NCBI RefSeq assembly: GCF_003047105.1
Contig: NZ_CP028475.1
Location: 2,666,001 to 2,730,000 of the forward strand
Length of the DNA: 64,000 nt
Source of the DNA: Celeribacter baekdonensis
Lineage (GTDB): Bacteria; Pseudomonadota; Alphaproteobacteria; Rhodobacterales; Rhodobacteraceae
Reading direction: 5' to 3'
The position numbers and the translations under genes are program-made. Positions within the stretch are counted from its first letter, which is position 1. Each line of letters begins with the position of its first letter. Of this stretch, positions 9,928 through 20,816 are shown one piece after another. The notes under the pieces are model-generated. The model worked only from the letters and a program-made list of their open reading frames with translations. It searched no databases and was not told where the DNA came from.

Positions 9928-10481
9928 TTTGAAATCTTCTCAACCGTCAGGTTGCCATTGGTATAAACACAGATGTCAGAGGCAATTTTCATCGCTTCAC
10001 GGGCAATTGTTTCGGCGTCCTTTTCTGTGGACATCAATCCGCGCGCGGCCGCCAACGCAAAATTTCCGCCGGAGCCAATCGCCGCGATGTCATGTTCGGG
10101 TTCCAAAACATCACCTGCTCCGGTGACAACCAAAAGCGCGTCGCCATCGGTCACGATCAACATCGCCTCAAGTTTCGACAGATATTTATCGGTGCGCCAA
10201 TCTTTCGCCAATTCAACGCAAGCCCGTGCCAATTGGCCGGGGCTGGCCTCCAATTTGGTTTCAAGGCGCTCCAAAAGCGTAAACGCATCCGCCGTCGATC
10301 CGGCAAATCCCGCGACAACCTCATGCCCGCCGGGCTTCAAGCGCCGCACCTTGCGTGCAGTGCCCTTGATCACAGTTTGGCCCAAGCTCACCTGCCCATC
10401 GCCCGCGATCACAACTTCACCCCCACGCCGCACGCCTATAATCGTCGTGCCGTGCCATCCGGGAAACTCTTCTCTCGACAT
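9924..10481 (-). CDS. hslV: ATP-dependent protease peptidase subunit HslV
   Basis: Threonine peptidase of the HslUV complex. The 185-residue protein has the sequence [16 protein letters not shown], in which the Thr after WHG becomes the catalytic N terminus after processing of the propeptide. Other conserved parts are [30 protein letters not shown] and [16 protein letters not shown]. It is upstream of hslU and overlaps it by four bases. Confidence 0.97.
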   Translation of the reverse strand: MSREEFPGWHGTTIIGVRRGGEVVIAGDGQVSLGQTVIKGTARKVRRLKPGGHEVVAGFAGSTADAFTLLERLETKLEASPGQLARACVELAKDWRTDKYLSKLEAMLIVTDGDALLVVTGAGDVLEPEHDIAAIGSGGNFALAAARGLMSTEKDAETIAREAMKIASDICVYTNGNLTVEKISK

Positions 10482-10590
10482 CGGTTTTCCTTTCGCTTCG
10501 TGGTTTATATGAGCGCGCGACCCGCTTGGCGCAACCCGGCCACGAAAAAGGGCGCCAAGCGGCGCCCCAAATCCGTAATGTTAGCCAAAC

Positions 10591-10911
10591 TCAAACAGCT
10601 TCGGCAATCCAACCGGCCAATGCGGCTTTCGGCGCTGCACCGATTTTGTTGGAAATCACTTCGCCGTCTTTGAACATGAACAAGGCCGGGATTGAACGCA
10701 CACCAAATTGCGCAGGCGCATTCGGGTTTTCGTCGACGTTCACTTTGACGATTTTGACTTTGCCTTCGTACTCATTGGAAAGCTCTTCGAGGGACGGGCC
10801 GATTTGTTTGCACGGGCCGCACCATTCTGCCCAGAAATCCACAACAACGGGGATGTCTGAATTGAGAACTTCGGATGCGAAAGTGTCATCGCTTACTTTA
10901 ACAGTCGCCAT
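10591..10911 (-). CDS. trxA: Thioredoxin
   Basis: Cytosolic disulfide reductase. The 106-residue form starting at 10911 (MATVKVSDD) is the right family length. A longer in-frame start 18 codons upstream would add an unrelated basic leader. The active-site motif WCGPCK has its cysteines at residues 31 and 34, and the cis-proline segment [14 protein letters not shown] is intact. It lies directly downstream of addA on the same strand, a common arrangement in Rhodobacteraceae. Confidence 0.96.
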   Translation of the reverse strand: MATVKVSDDTFASEVLNSDIPVVVDFWAEWCGPCKQIGPSLEELSNEYEGKVKIVKVNVDENPNAPAQFGVRSIPALFMFKDGEVISNKIGAAPKAALAGWIAEAV

Positions 10912-10968
10912 GGGGCTTCTCCTGAATGCTGAACTTGACCGAAAACCTATGACTTGTGTGGCCAAAGA

Positions 10969-13900
10969 TCAAGATGTGGCGGCTCGACGCAGGGCGGACA
11001 TCACGATGTCGAGAGGCACCACAGCAAGTTCCGCCGTGCGCGTCCAAAGGATTGCGGTTTCAATCTCTCTCTCCGGGTAAATCTGCGCCATTGCCTCCGC
11101 ATAGGCACCCAACTGCCGCAGTAATCCGTCCGGGATGTCTTCGACACGGTCTGGGATCACCGCATTGGATTTGTAGTCGATGATTTGCACGCGATCGGGG
11201 GTGATAATGAGTCGGTCGATAATCCCGTGGATCACCTGTCCGCCCTTTACGGAAAACCGCGATGTATAGGGCACCTCCGACAAAGAATTGGCCCCAAACA
11301 CATCCCAGTCATAGGATGCATTGAGCACACCAAGCGCTTCTGCCAACAAATCGTCGACCTCGTCATCGAGCGCGGGATCTTCGCCGGTGGTTAAAACGTG
11401 ATGGGCCACTTGCGCGCGCCGCTCGGTCTCGACCTCCGGTAGGATTTCAATCAAACGGTGAAGCTGACTACCACGCCACATTGCGGCCTCTTGGTCCAAA
11501 ACATTCGCTTCACCGGGCAAGGCTTTGGCGCCGCCAAGATCAGACGGGGACAAAACCGCAGCGGTCAAGTCCGGTTCCGGTGCGGGAAAATGACACCAAT
11601 CCGGGAGAATGGGCGACATTTGCTTGGTGTGCACCTCTCCGGTTTGCGGATCAGGCCAGTCGCCATAGGCATAGCGGTCCACTTCAAAATCGCCAAAATC
11701 GACCTTTTGCGTCGGCAGTTCGGCCAATCCGCGCCGCACAAGGTTGTACCAACTGTCCGCCGTCTCTTTTTCTTCGCCCGCCCCGCAGACGACAAGCCAC
11801 TTTTCCGCGCGTGTCATTGCCACATATAACAGTCGCCGATCTTCCTCTAAGTCAGACATTTTAAGCTGGTTCAGGGTCTGTTTCACAACGTCGGAGCGCT
11901 GTTCTTTCGGGCCCTTCCAAACCACCTGACCACTGTCAGGTTCGACAAACTCATCCCGCGTTTCGCGAAGGGATTTTAACGTGTCTGGTAAGATCACAAT
12001 CGGCGCTTCCAACCCTTTGGACCCATGCGCCGTCATGACCCGAACAAGGTTTGAAGTCTCATCCAGAACGCGTTTGAGTTGAATATCCTGCGCCTCAAGC
12101 CACGCGATAAATCCGGTGAGACTTGGCGTTTCCGCCGCCTCATATGCTCGTGCTTGGTACAGCAGGGCGTCAATGCCGTCTTCAGCCTCTTTGCCCAGAC
12201 GCGCGATAAAGTTTTGTCGTCCGTTATGGCGGATCAAAATCCGCTCGATCAGGTCATAGGGTCGTAAAAAGTCTGATGTTTGACGCAAATCCTCAAGGAT
12301 TTCAAAGGTCTCTGGCCATTCCGCCCGTCTTTCATAGAACGCGCGCCAAAGTGTGATCGTTGTGCGGCCATGGGCCAATTGATACAGATCGCGCTCGGAC
12401 CAATTGAACAAAGGTGACCTGAGCGCTTCGGCCAAAGCCAAATCATCATCCTGCAAAGACAGAAACGCCAAAAGTGAACGAATGTCTTTCACCGCGAGTT
12501 CGTCGTTCAACGTCAGTCGATCCGCCCCCGCCACTGGAATGCGTGCCGGGTGAGATTTGAGCGTCCGCAAAATCTTCCCAAAAAGTTCAGACCGACTGCG
12601 CACGAGGATCATGATATCTCCCGGTGTCACGGGTCGTCCGTCACCATTTTTGTCAGGAATTGAGCCGGATTCGAGAAGGTTTGCGACAAAATCGGCCACT
12701 CTCTGCGCCAGCCGTGCGGAGTGGTGTTCGGGTGTGATGATATCGACCGGATTTTCCCAATCCTCGGGATCATCTGCTCCTTTTTCCGGCTCGATCAAGG
12801 GCCAAAGGTCAACGCGCCCGGGAATGTCGTCAAAGAACGCAATATGTTCCGTCGCGCCGCCAACCCCGACCCCCTCACTGGCGCGAAAGACCTGATCAGT
12901 GGCTGAGAGGATCGCGCGCGAGGATCGAAAAGAATACTGCAATGCAAGATCTTGCAGGGGCTGACCAACGGTGGCCAAACGGTCGCCAAAATGCGCTTTC
13001 ATCTTGTCGAACGCTTCTGGAGCTGCGCCTTGAAATGAGTAAATCGACTGTTTGTGATCCCCAACCACAAAGATCGTGCGTGTCACATCGGCGCGTGCCC
13101 CCTCTCCCGCGGTAAATTCCCCGGCCAAAAGCTGCACTACCCTCCATTGATCCGGACTGGTGTCTTGCGCCTCATCGACAAGGATGTGATCAATCCCGCC
13201 ATCAAGGCGATAAAGGACCCATTGCGATACGTTTGAGATCGACAACAAATCCCGCGCACGCCGGATCATGTCGTCAAAATCCAAAAGCCCATGTTGCGCT
13301 TTGCGCTCCAAATAAGGTGGCAAAACCACGCGCGCCAATTGATGAAGCGCCCAAGTTCGCCGCGCATCATAGAGGCCAAAGACTTTCGGACGGACCGCCT
13401 CGATCCGCTTCATGAACGCTTCCAGTTGATGAAACGCATCGGGATGCGCATCAATCAGTTTGCGCGTTGGAAAGCTAGAATGCTGCGCATAAAATTTTGA
13501 AACATTTGGGGTTTTGCTTGTTTCGCCGGACAAAAGCTTTTGGCAGCATGTCTCAATCATAGCCATAGAAGGCTCTAATCCGGCCCAAAATCGAAAGAGT
13601 GGCGCCAGTTTTTCATCTGCTTTTGTTGAGCCTTCTAAAAGCGTAGCAACCGATTGAAACATCTCTTGCTCGCCGCCCATGAAAACATCGGAGAACAGCG
13701 TGGCCTCCTCATAGCCCTCTGGCAGATCAAACCAGGACCAAATCTCCGCCTGACTTCGCGTTGGCAAAAACCCCTCTCGTTTGGACACAATTCGAAGTGC
13801 CAAATCCGTCAAATCCAAATCGTTGACATAAACCGCCGCCGCGTCGATTGCATCACGCGCTGGCCCCAATGCCAACTCGTCCAAAATGTCGGCCACCATC

Positions 13901-14364
13901 CGCCGAGATTGGCGTTCGTCCATTTCTTTGAACTGGGGTGAAACACCGGCTTCTAGGGGAAACCTGCGCAAAAGTGCGCTGCAAAATGAGTGGATGGTTT
14001 GAATTTTCAATCCGCCCGGCGTTTCCACGGCGCGGGCAAACAAGGTACGTGCATGTCGAAGGGTTTCCGCATCCAGAACCTTGCCGGGTGCGAGGGCCGT
14101 CAATTCGCCAATCAACTCTGCATCGGGCAGCATCGCCCAGCCACCAAGCCGCGCAAATAGCCGGTTTTGCATCTCTGCCGCCGCCGCTTTGGTGTAGGTC
14201 AAACACAAAATATGTTGCGGCGGGGTGCCATCCAGCAACAGCCGCGCCACGCGGTCTGTTAGCACCTTGGTCTTGCCCGATCCGGCATTTGCGGAGAGCC
14301 AAGTGGACATGTCAGGTTGTGCCGCCATGATTTGGCGTTGGGTCGCCTCATTAAGTGCGCTCAT
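10969..14364 (-). CDS. addA: Double-strand break repair helicase-nuclease AddA
   Basis: UvrD-like helicase and nuclease subunit of AddAB, which resects double-strand breaks for RecA-mediated repair (the alphaproteobacterial counterpart of RecBCD). The 1131-residue protein has Walker A at residues 24-33 (SANAGSGKTK), Walker B (DHILVDEAQDTSPDQWRV), a late helicase motif (RRLLYVAMTRAEKWLVV) and a C-terminal PD-(D/E)XK nuclease core (HGIIDRLIITPDRVQIIDYKSN). It overlaps addB by four bases. No frameshift seen across 3.4 kb. Confidence 0.96.
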   Translation of the reverse strand: MSALNEATQRQIMAAQPDMSTWLSANAGSGKTKVLTDRVARLLLDGTPPQHILCLTYTKAAAAEMQNRLFARLGGWAMLPDAELIGELTALAPGKVLDAETLRHARTLFARAVETPGGLKIQTIHSFCSALLRRFPLEAGVSPQFKEMDERQSRRMVADILDELALGPARDAIDAAAVYVNDLDLTDLALRIVSKREGFLPTRSQAEIWSWFDLPEGYEEATLFSDVFMGGEQEMFQSVATLLEGSTKADEKLAPLFRFWAGLEPSMAMIETCCQKLLSGETSKTPNVSKFYAQHSSFPTRKLIDAHPDAFHQLEAFMKRIEAVRPKVFGLYDARRTWALHQLARVVLPPYLERKAQHGLLDFDDMIRRARDLLSISNVSQWVLYRLDGGIDHILVDEAQDTSPDQWRVVQLLAGEFTAGEGARADVTRTIFVVGDHKQSIYSFQGAAPEAFDKMKAHFGDRLATVGQPLQDLALQYSFRSSRAILSATDQVFRASEGVGVGGATEHIAFFDDIPGRVDLWPLIEPEKGADDPEDWENPVDIITPEHHSARLAQRVADFVANLLESGSIPDKNGDGRPVTPGDIMILVRSRSELFGKILRTLKSHPARIPVAGADRLTLNDELAVKDIRSLLAFLSLQDDDLALAEALRSPLFNWSERDLYQLAHGRTTITLWRAFYERRAEWPETFEILEDLRQTSDFLRPYDLIERILIRHNGRQNFIARLGKEAEDGIDALLYQARAYEAAETPSLTGFIAWLEAQDIQLKRVLDETSNLVRVMTAHGSKGLEAPIVILPDTLKSLRETRDEFVEPDSGQVVWKGPKEQRSDVVKQTLNQLKMSDLEEDRRLLYVAMTRAEKWLVVCGAGEEKETADSWYNLVRRGLAELPTQKVDFGDFEVDRYAYGDWPDPQTGEVHTKQMSPILPDWCHFPAPEPDLTAAVLSPSDLGGAKALPGEANVLDQEAAMWRGSQLHRLIEILPEVETERRAQVAHHVLTTGEDPALDDEVDDLLAEALGVLNASYDWDVFGANSLSEVPYTSRFSVKGGQVIHGIIDRLIITPDRVQIIDYKSNAVIPDRVEDIPDGLLRQLGAYAEAMAQIYPEREIETAILWTRTAELAVVPLDIVMSALRRAATS

Positions 14365-17339
14365 TGCAAATCCTCCGGCATCGGCTCATCCGCTTCCGAC
14401 CATTCGCCAAAGCGCGCAAGATGTTCAAAGTCGGTTTTGAACCGCACCTTCGCCATCATACGCCGCGCGCTATAGCCCGTTTCGGGATCGTCATAATTGC
14501 GGATCAAATCCCGCAGTTTGGCCTGAACCTCTTCAATATCGCTCTTTTCCAGATCAAGCGATGTTTCGGTCAAACCAGAATCAAGCCCCAAGTAGGTCAC
14601 TTCGGTGACCCTTCCGATAGGCAGGTTTTCAAACCGCCCAGCCTCCAACATGGCCGCCTCAAGCAACAACTGAATGTTGAAAATTCGGGTTTGTTTCTCC
14701 GACGGTGGACGCCCAGATTTATAGTCATAGATCACGAATGTATCGTCGTTTTTGCGGTCGATCCGGTCGGCCTTGCAGGTCAAAGAAAAATCAATATCGG
14801 TAAAATGCATTGCGCCCTTTACTTCAATGCCTGCAGGTTGCCCTCTGGTCAGGCGTGCCCGTTCTTGGCGGACCAAATCCTCAGCGATTTTGCGCACACG
14901 CCCCAACCACACTCGGCGCGCGGAAGGCCAAGCCACCTGATCTTCTAAGACGCGTTCGGCCGTCGCCATGAATCGCGCCAGTGATTGACCGAATGTTTCG
15001 TCTGAAATATCAGATAGATAGCTTTCCATGATCGCGTGAAATGCGGTGCCACGTTCACGTACATCGGGGTCGCGGCTCAGCGGATCAAGCTTGTTCAACC
15101 GAAGGATGCGGCTGGCGTAAATGTCATAAGGATCGCGGATCAGTGTTTCGATTCGTGTCACTGAAAGCTGCCTTGGGCGTGCCTCAACGGGAGGGCGCGG
15201 ACTCGGTCGTTTTGCGGGCGCTAAGGTGAAATTGGGTCGATCAAGGTCATCGGCCATCTTGATCCAATCTGCGCCACGTTTGCGCATTGCCTCAAGGGCG
15301 GATCGACCCTCATCTGACATGCCAGACATCAGATTAGTCAAGCGGATCAGCCAACGCGAGGCAACAGTTTCCGCCTCCGCATCGCGTTTTGCGCGGGTCA
15401 AAACCACCTCGGGCGCGCCAACGGCCTGTTGGAAATCATGTGCGGAAAGTCCTGTGGCTTGTTCGGGTGACAAAAGCCCTGCCTGCTTACGCATGTCGCG
15501 ACTAAACCATGGATCTTGCCCCGGCGCTTGCGGCCAGATGGTTTCGTTCAGCCCACCCAAAATGACCAAATCGGCCCCCAAGGCCCGTGCTTCCAATGTG
15601 CCCCAGATCATCACTTGCGGATGTTTTGGCGACGGGTCGCGCGCCAATCCTCGACCCAAAACTGCGCGAAAGAGATCAGCAAAGGCCAGCGCATTCATAG
15701 TGCCGCCATAGTCGGCCTCTCGGCGCAAATCAGACACAAGCCGCAACGTTTCTCGCCCGGCATTTTGGCCCCAAAGTTCGCGGTCATCCGTGCCTTGCGC
15801 GCCTTTTACAAAGAGAGACGCGACCGACACGAGATGATCAATGTGATCTGCCAAGCTGCGTTTAGGCGCTACGGCAAGCACATCCAAAAGATCGGCAATC
15901 CAGGTCGCCCAAACTTCGCGGGCCTCTTTGTCCGCCTTTTCTGCTCCAGACGAAATAGCCCACTGCAAAAGGCTTTCACGGTCGGGAAACACCACCCCCT
16001 TGCGGCGCAAATGCACCTCAAGTTCACGGGTCCACAAAAGGTGATAACCCCGCCCCTCATCGCCCGCATGTCCGCGCGACGTGAGCGGATGTTTCAAAAG
16101 GACCAATACGTCTTCAGAGGATAATTTTCGTCCCAAAATCCCTACAATATGGCGTAAAAGTCGACCCGGAGGGGTCTGATTGAGTGGTATCCCGGCACTG
16201 TCATCTGGTGTGATGTTCCACCGCCCCAAAAGCGCCGTCACCCGCCGCGCGAGGTCACGATCCGGCGTGATCAGAGCAGCCTTGCGTTTGCTTTGCGCTG
16301 CCTCACGGAGGATCAAAGCAATGGCATTGGATTCAATTCGCATATCCGGCGCTTCAATCAAAGTCAGAGCAGAACAGGCTATGTCTGTATTTTGAAATGC
16401 AGGGCCTTCTTTCATCCACTGATAGGTCACGGGCGCAGGTCGTAACGAGAGTGAAATCAGACGGTTTCGGATCGCATTTGGCGGCGAAACCTGCGCCCAA
16501 TTTTGAATATCCCCGGCAGCCAAACCAAGTTTTTCAGCCAGACGCACTGTGCGCTCTTGCGGGTGCTCAACAGCGGGCGCGCTTCTATTGCCCTGCCCTG
16601 CAATCTCCTGCCAGACCTCAAGTGGAATATCAAAATCAACGCCCGGCAAAACCACTGCCCCCATGGGCAGACGGGATACCAAGGCCATAAAGCGTGCCAT
16701 TGTTCCGCGCGAGCCAGTTGAACCCGCCACGATGATCGGGTGATTTGGCGGCTTTTCTGCCCATTGGATTTCCAGGCGATCTACGATCAATCTCAACCGA
16801 TCTTCTCGGCTGGGCTCTCGGGCGGATGTTGGTCCGAAGTAGTCAAAAATGATCGACAAAAATGCCAATGACTTTTCCCAATGTCCTGACGCATCGGGAA
16901 TTTTCAGCGACTTTAGACACTCTGGCGTTACGCCCTCATCCTGCATTTCAGAGAGCAAGGCCGCGAGACTATCGGAGAGATCAAACACGGAGGCGCGCGT
17001 GGCGAATTGCGGCTCTTGGCGTAAAAAGTGCGACACGAGTTGCGACAATTCCAACCGCCGCCTTAGCCCGCTGATTGGCATAGGTAGGTCCATGAATTCG
17101 GGCGATGATCCCAATTCTGAAATCAATTTTACCTGCGGCAAAAGTCGGGATGAGCCGTCGTCAAAGGCGGATAAGATGTCCTTTTTCATCCGTGATGTGT
17201 TCACGAATACCTGAGTGCGGGCCAAGACTTCGGGAGGCGTGTCTCGAAACCGTTCCAAAATCCCCTGTTTAAACGCCACCGGATAATCGACGCCGCAGGG
17301 CAGACCAAACAAATGTGGCATCTCGATGGGTCCGAACAT
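14361..17339 (-). CDS. addB: Double-strand break repair protein AddB
   Basis: Second subunit of the AddAB nuclease. The 992-residue protein has a helicase-like fold and a C-terminal PD-(D/E)XK nuclease (LTCKADRIDR...FVIYDYKSGRPP, about residues 860-885). The N-terminal part lacks an obvious intact Walker A, in keeping with the alphaproteobacterial AddB type. It sits between the murU-like gene (10-base gap upstream) and addA (four-base overlap). Confidence 0.93.
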   Translation of the reverse strand: MFGPIEMPHLFGLPCGVDYPVAFKQGILERFRDTPPEVLARTQVFVNTSRMKKDILSAFDDGSSRLLPQVKLISELGSSPEFMDLPMPISGLRRRLELSQLVSHFLRQEPQFATRASVFDLSDSLAALLSEMQDEGVTPECLKSLKIPDASGHWEKSLAFLSIIFDYFGPTSAREPSREDRLRLIVDRLEIQWAEKPPNHPIIVAGSTGSRGTMARFMALVSRLPMGAVVLPGVDFDIPLEVWQEIAGQGNRSAPAVEHPQERTVRLAEKLGLAAGDIQNWAQVSPPNAIRNRLISLSLRPAPVTYQWMKEGPAFQNTDIACSALTLIEAPDMRIESNAIALILREAAQSKRKAALITPDRDLARRVTALLGRWNITPDDSAGIPLNQTPPGRLLRHIVGILGRKLSSEDVLVLLKHPLTSRGHAGDEGRGYHLLWTRELEVHLRRKGVVFPDRESLLQWAISSGAEKADKEAREVWATWIADLLDVLAVAPKRSLADHIDHLVSVASLFVKGAQGTDDRELWGQNAGRETLRLVSDLRREADYGGTMNALAFADLFRAVLGRGLARDPSPKHPQVMIWGTLEARALGADLVILGGLNETIWPQAPGQDPWFSRDMRKQAGLLSPEQATGLSAHDFQQAVGAPEVVLTRAKRDAEAETVASRWLIRLTNLMSGMSDEGRSALEAMRKRGADWIKMADDLDRPNFTLAPAKRPSPRPPVEARPRQLSVTRIETLIRDPYDIYASRILRLNKLDPLSRDPDVRERGTAFHAIMESYLSDISDETFGQSLARFMATAERVLEDQVAWPSARRVWLGRVRKIAEDLVRQERARLTRGQPAGIEVKGAMHFTDIDFSLTCKADRIDRKNDDTFVIYDYKSGRPPSEKQTRIFNIQLLLEAAMLEAGRFENLPIGRVTEVTYLGLDSGLTETSLDLEKSDIEEVQAKLRDLIRNYDDPETGYSARRMMAKVRFKTDFEHLARFGEWSEADEPMPEDLQ

Positions 17340-17349
17340 AATCCGTCCT

Positions 17350-18030
17350 TTAATTGGCGTCCTTCAAGAGGCGCTCCGCAATCTCAACCCCTTCGGGATG
17401 ACCGACATCACACCAATGCCCAGGATATTCCACACCGAAAATTCGGCCTGTTTGAAACAGACGCTCCCAAACGAGGTTGAGCGAAAAACACGTCTCATTG
17501 ATGTTGTTGAGGGCGCTGGTTTTCAAGATTTGAACGCCAGTGTAAACCGAGCCGCGCCCACGCGCCAATCGCCCGCCTGGTAAAATGTCAAAATCACCCT
17601 GTCCAAGATGCCCATGCGTGCGCCCAAATGGCACCGTTAACAAGAGCGCATCCATGTTTTCTGGGTCCCAGGCCTCTGCCAAAATCTCAGCGGCCATCGG
17701 GCCTTTCCATACCGCATCCGTATTGACGGTAAACACGACATCCGCCTTGAGGTGCGGCAAAGCGTTGCGAAGCCCGCCGCCAGTTTCAAGTAAAACCTCT
17801 TCGAAAACAGTCTCTATTCCAGCTGAATTCAGATGTTCTTTAAGCATATCTGGCAAATAGTGAAGGTTTGCGACCCTGTGCTCGACGCTCCTGATTTGAG
17901 CCAGCGCATGGTCGACAAGCGGGCGTCCTGCCACCTGAATCATCGGCTTTGGTCGATCCGATGTCAGGGCTTTCATTCGGGTGCCGCGCCCCGCGCAAAA
18001 AATCATTGCAGTGTTGGGATGGTTCCGCAT
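17350..18030 (-). CDS. Nucleotidyltransferase, probable MurNAc-1-phosphate uridylyltransferase (MurU-like)
   Basis: Sugar-1-phosphate nucleotidyltransferase of about 226 residues with the N-terminal nucleotide-binding signature FCAGRGTRMKALTSDRPKPM and the acidic metal site VNTDAVW. Paired with the neighbouring AmgK-like kinase, it fits the cell-wall recycling route that turns MurNAc into UDP-MurNAc, bypassing de novo MurA/MurB. I chose the ATG at 18030; starts at 18045 and 18006 are also possible. It overlaps the kinase gene by 28 bases. The substrate is inferred from pairing, not from residues. Confidence 0.82.
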   Translation of the reverse strand: MRNHPNTAMIFCAGRGTRMKALTSDRPKPMIQVAGRPLVDHALAQIRSVEHRVANLHYLPDMLKEHLNSAGIETVFEEVLLETGGGLRNALPHLKADVVFTVNTDAVWKGPMAAEILAEAWDPENMDALLLTVPFGRTHGHLGQGDFDILPGGRLARGRGSVYTGVQILKTSALNNINETCFSLNLVWERLFQTGRIFGVEYPGHWCDVGHPEGVEIAERLLKDAN

Positions 18031-19027
18031 TTTTCTTTCAGACACTGAAGGGTTTCTTTTGTGGGTTCTGGTAAATGTGCGCGAATGAGGTGCGCAAGAG
18101 CCGCAAGGTCAGGATGATCTAAATCGCGTTGCAAATGCGCCCACACGCGAGGGATCAGGTCAACGTAATGCGGGCGTGCAAAATGAAGTGACATGCGTGC
18201 GAAAATCATCAAAATCCGCAGGTTCCGCTGCACCGAACAAATCGCCGCGTCACGACTAAAATCAACCGGATTGAGATTCAATCCGTTACTAAATCGCGCA
18301 AGGCATCGGTTTTGAATCGCAATCGGGACATCGCGCCGTGCATCTGTTGTCAGTGAGATCAGATCATAAGCGGGATGGCCGATCATCGCATCCTGAAAAT
18401 CCAAAAGCCCAACGCGCGAAGGGCCTGTTCGATCCGGCAGCCACAAGAGGTTTTGCGCGTGATAATCGCGTAAAATCGTGGCGCGGGCATGGCCGAGAGT
18501 CGCAAGGAGTGGCGTTAAGGCGGCGCGCGCCGTCTCTCGTTCTGTAGACATATCGCGATCCAAAACAGGTTCGGCGTACCAGCGGTAACAGGAGAGCGCG
18601 AGGTCGGTCATCAAAGGAGCGTAATCCGCAGCGCCGTCAAGTGGCGTTGATGAAGCAATGTGAATCAGAACATCGACAGCAGCGTCATAAAGTTCGGGTT
18701 CTAAACGTGGCTTCTGGGCGCAGACGACATCGTACAGGTCTGTGCCAAAATCTTCTAAGATCAAAAAACCGTTGGCTTCATCGGCGGCATATATTTCAGG
18801 GGCCGACAGTCCGAGATCGCGAAGATAGGCGGCAACGTTGAGAAAAGGGCGAACATCTTCTCCGGCCTCTGGGGGCGCATCCATTGCTATCGCGTATCGA
18901 CCGCTCGAACGTTCCATCAGCCGATGGTATCGCCGCCGAGAAGCATCTCCCGCCAAGGCGGTTGCGTTAGAATTGGCCCAAGGGCTAGCCCGAGAAACTC
19001 TTGGAAAAGCTGCGCGCGCTCAGTCAT
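18003..19027 (-). CDS. Phosphotransferase, probable N-acetylmuramate/N-acetylglucosamine kinase (AmgK-like), frameshifted near the N terminus
   Basis: Aminoglycoside-phosphotransferase-fold kinase. The long frame has the catalytic loop ILRDYHAQNLLWLP, the metal motif GLLDFQDAMIGHPAYDL and the phosphate-loop segment LAGDASRRRYHRL. The ATG at 19027 starts MTERAQLFQEFLGLAL, which is the expected AmgK N terminus, but this frame ends soon at 18919. One added base between about 18960 and 19000 (for example in GGCCC at 18975-18979) joins it to NSNATALAGDAS in the main frame, giving 341 residues. Paired with the MurU-like gene downstream, it probably phosphorylates MurNAc and GlcNAc at the anomeric carbon during peptidoglycan recycling. 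Confidence 0.8.
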
Positions 19028-19147
19028 GAGGCCGCTGAAATTTGAGAAGGAGAGGGGCGAAAAGCATTGCGGGGAGCCTTTGATGATCGGGCAAAACATG
19101 TGCCCGACTTTAGGCTGCCCCGCAAGGGACGCAAGGGAAGAAGGGCG

Positions 19148-20734
19148 TTACATTTCCACGAACTGGCTGTCCGCCTGTGGTCGAATCGCGGGGCGTGCAG
19201 TGGAGCCGCGGACCTCAGGCGCAAAGCCGACAAGGGTTTGGCCGGACGGCAGGGGCGCAAAACGGCAGGCAAGGCGTCGTCCATCCCAAAGCCGGGTGGC
19301 ACCAGTCCATTCTTCGCGCACACCAACGCGGCTGACGAACTCCCGAATGTCATTCCAAAGCGGAGATGGCGCACATTTCGAGTGCCATATCCGGGTTGCT
19401 TCCACGATGCTTGTCTCGGAAATGCCTTCCATCTGTTCGAGACCCCAAAGCGAGGTGTAGGCCGAATTCGCCATCATCAAAATGCCTTCGCTGTTAAACA
19501 CGGCAATTGCTTCAGCCAGGCTGTCGAGTACAGCCTGGCCGGTTTCGATCTCTGATCTAAACCGTCGTGTCAGAGACATTTCGGCTGAAATGTCTTCGAA
19601 CAAAAAGGCAATGGCGCCGTCGGGATGCGGGCGTCCAGAAATTCGATACGTCATACCTCCCGGCAGGGTCCAAACCTCTTGATAGGTGCCATCTTTGGCA
19701 GCGGATTCCAACGCGGCCATTTCTTGGCGCCATGATTTATAATCTTTTGGTTCAGGCATCATTTGACTGTCGCGCAGCCGATCGAGGAAGGTGGTCAAAA
19801 CTGGGCGTGAGATCAAAAACTCAACAGAAAGGGCGGTCAGATCCGTCAGCGCGGGGTTGAACAAAGCCAACCTGCGATTGCGATCAAATACGGCAAGTCC
19901 GATTGTGAGATGAGAAAAGGTTTTGGTTAGGGTTTGAGTGAACTCACGAAGAGTTTCCTCCGCTTTGACCACGTGATCGGCGGAATTGGCTGTGAATAGG
20001 AAATCGCCGCCCATTTCAAACCGAAACACCTCAAACCAATGTGCGCCGTCGTTTTGATCTTTGATCGTGAGGCGGCGAGATTCTTTTGCGTCAGTGTTGG
20101 ACAGAAGCGATGTGTCGAACAGAGAAACCGGTGGCCAGCTTGGAATATCATCACCCTGCGCCATACTGTCGGCAAGAGCGATATAGGCAGCATTGGCCCA
20201 GCTGATTGTGCCATCTTCCAGCTCGCGCCACACAAGATAGGGCACGTTTTCCGTGGTGGCGCGCAGAGTTTCAAGCTCCCGCTCCATTGCCATGAGGGAA
20301 TGACGATCCAGCTCGATATGGCTGTGGTCCGTTTCGCGATCCAACAAAGTCAGACGCGCAAGGCCGTTGCGCCATTCGCATTTTATCACCGAACTGCCGT
20401 CTCGGGACTCGATGATCAATGTGCCGCGGTCGGCGAGCTCGACGATTTCCTTTTGAAGTGTTGGGAATTTTGAGATCATCACCGATAAAAGCCGCGACCA
20501 ATCGGAACCAACATCTGCCGCCGCCGCAAGCACGCTTTGAGCGGAGGCCGTCGCGTTTACCAGTTTTTCGTCATCGAACAAAAAGACGATGTCATTGTCC
20601 TGGTCCCTTAGAGTGATCGCCTCTGACTTTTCTTTTCTGGCGGCCATCCAAGCAAACCCATAGAGCGCCAAAAAGGCTATGCACAGGCTTCCAATGATAA
20701 GGGAAGCAAGAGTGGAAAGGAGTTCGACCGACAT
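19148..20734 (-). CDS. Membrane-anchored PAS-domain sensory protein
   Basis: A 528-residue protein with one N-terminal membrane segment (about residues 9-32, LASLIIGSLCIAFLALYGFAW) followed by several PAS-like segments (VPYLVWRELEDGTISWAN, LTIGLAVFDRNRRLALFN, VLDSLAEAIAVFNSEGILMMAN). I see no histidine kinase, GGDEF or EAL output domain, so it ends after the last PAS region. Similar PAS-only proteins are found in this position in Rhodobacteraceae. The ligand and the partner are unknown. It stands between regB and the amgK-like gene, with about 120 bases of untranslated sequence after its stop. Confidence 0.75.
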   Translation of the reverse strand: MSVELLSTLASLIIGSLCIAFLALYGFAWMAARKEKSEAITLRDQDNDIVFLFDDEKLVNATASAQSVLAAAADVGSDWSRLLSVMISKFPTLQKEIVELADRGTLIIESRDGSSVIKCEWRNGLARLTLLDRETDHSHIELDRHSLMAMERELETLRATTENVPYLVWRELEDGTISWANAAYIALADSMAQGDDIPSWPPVSLFDTSLLSNTDAKESRRLTIKDQNDGAHWFEVFRFEMGGDFLFTANSADHVVKAEETLREFTQTLTKTFSHLTIGLAVFDRNRRLALFNPALTDLTALSVEFLISRPVLTTFLDRLRDSQMMPEPKDYKSWRQEMAALESAAKDGTYQEVWTLPGGMTYRISGRPHPDGAIAFLFEDISAEMSLTRRFRSEIETGQAVLDSLAEAIAVFNSEGILMMANSAYTSLWGLEQMEGISETSIVEATRIWHSKCAPSPLWNDIREFVSRVGVREEWTGATRLWDGRRLACRFAPLPSGQTLVGFAPEVRGSTARPAIRPQADSQFVEM

Positions 20735-20816
20735 GTGATTCCCGACAAAAATACGCTTCTGCGACGGGATGATTTTGGGTAAGGATAGTTAACGCACCGT
20801 TAAAACGACCAATAAA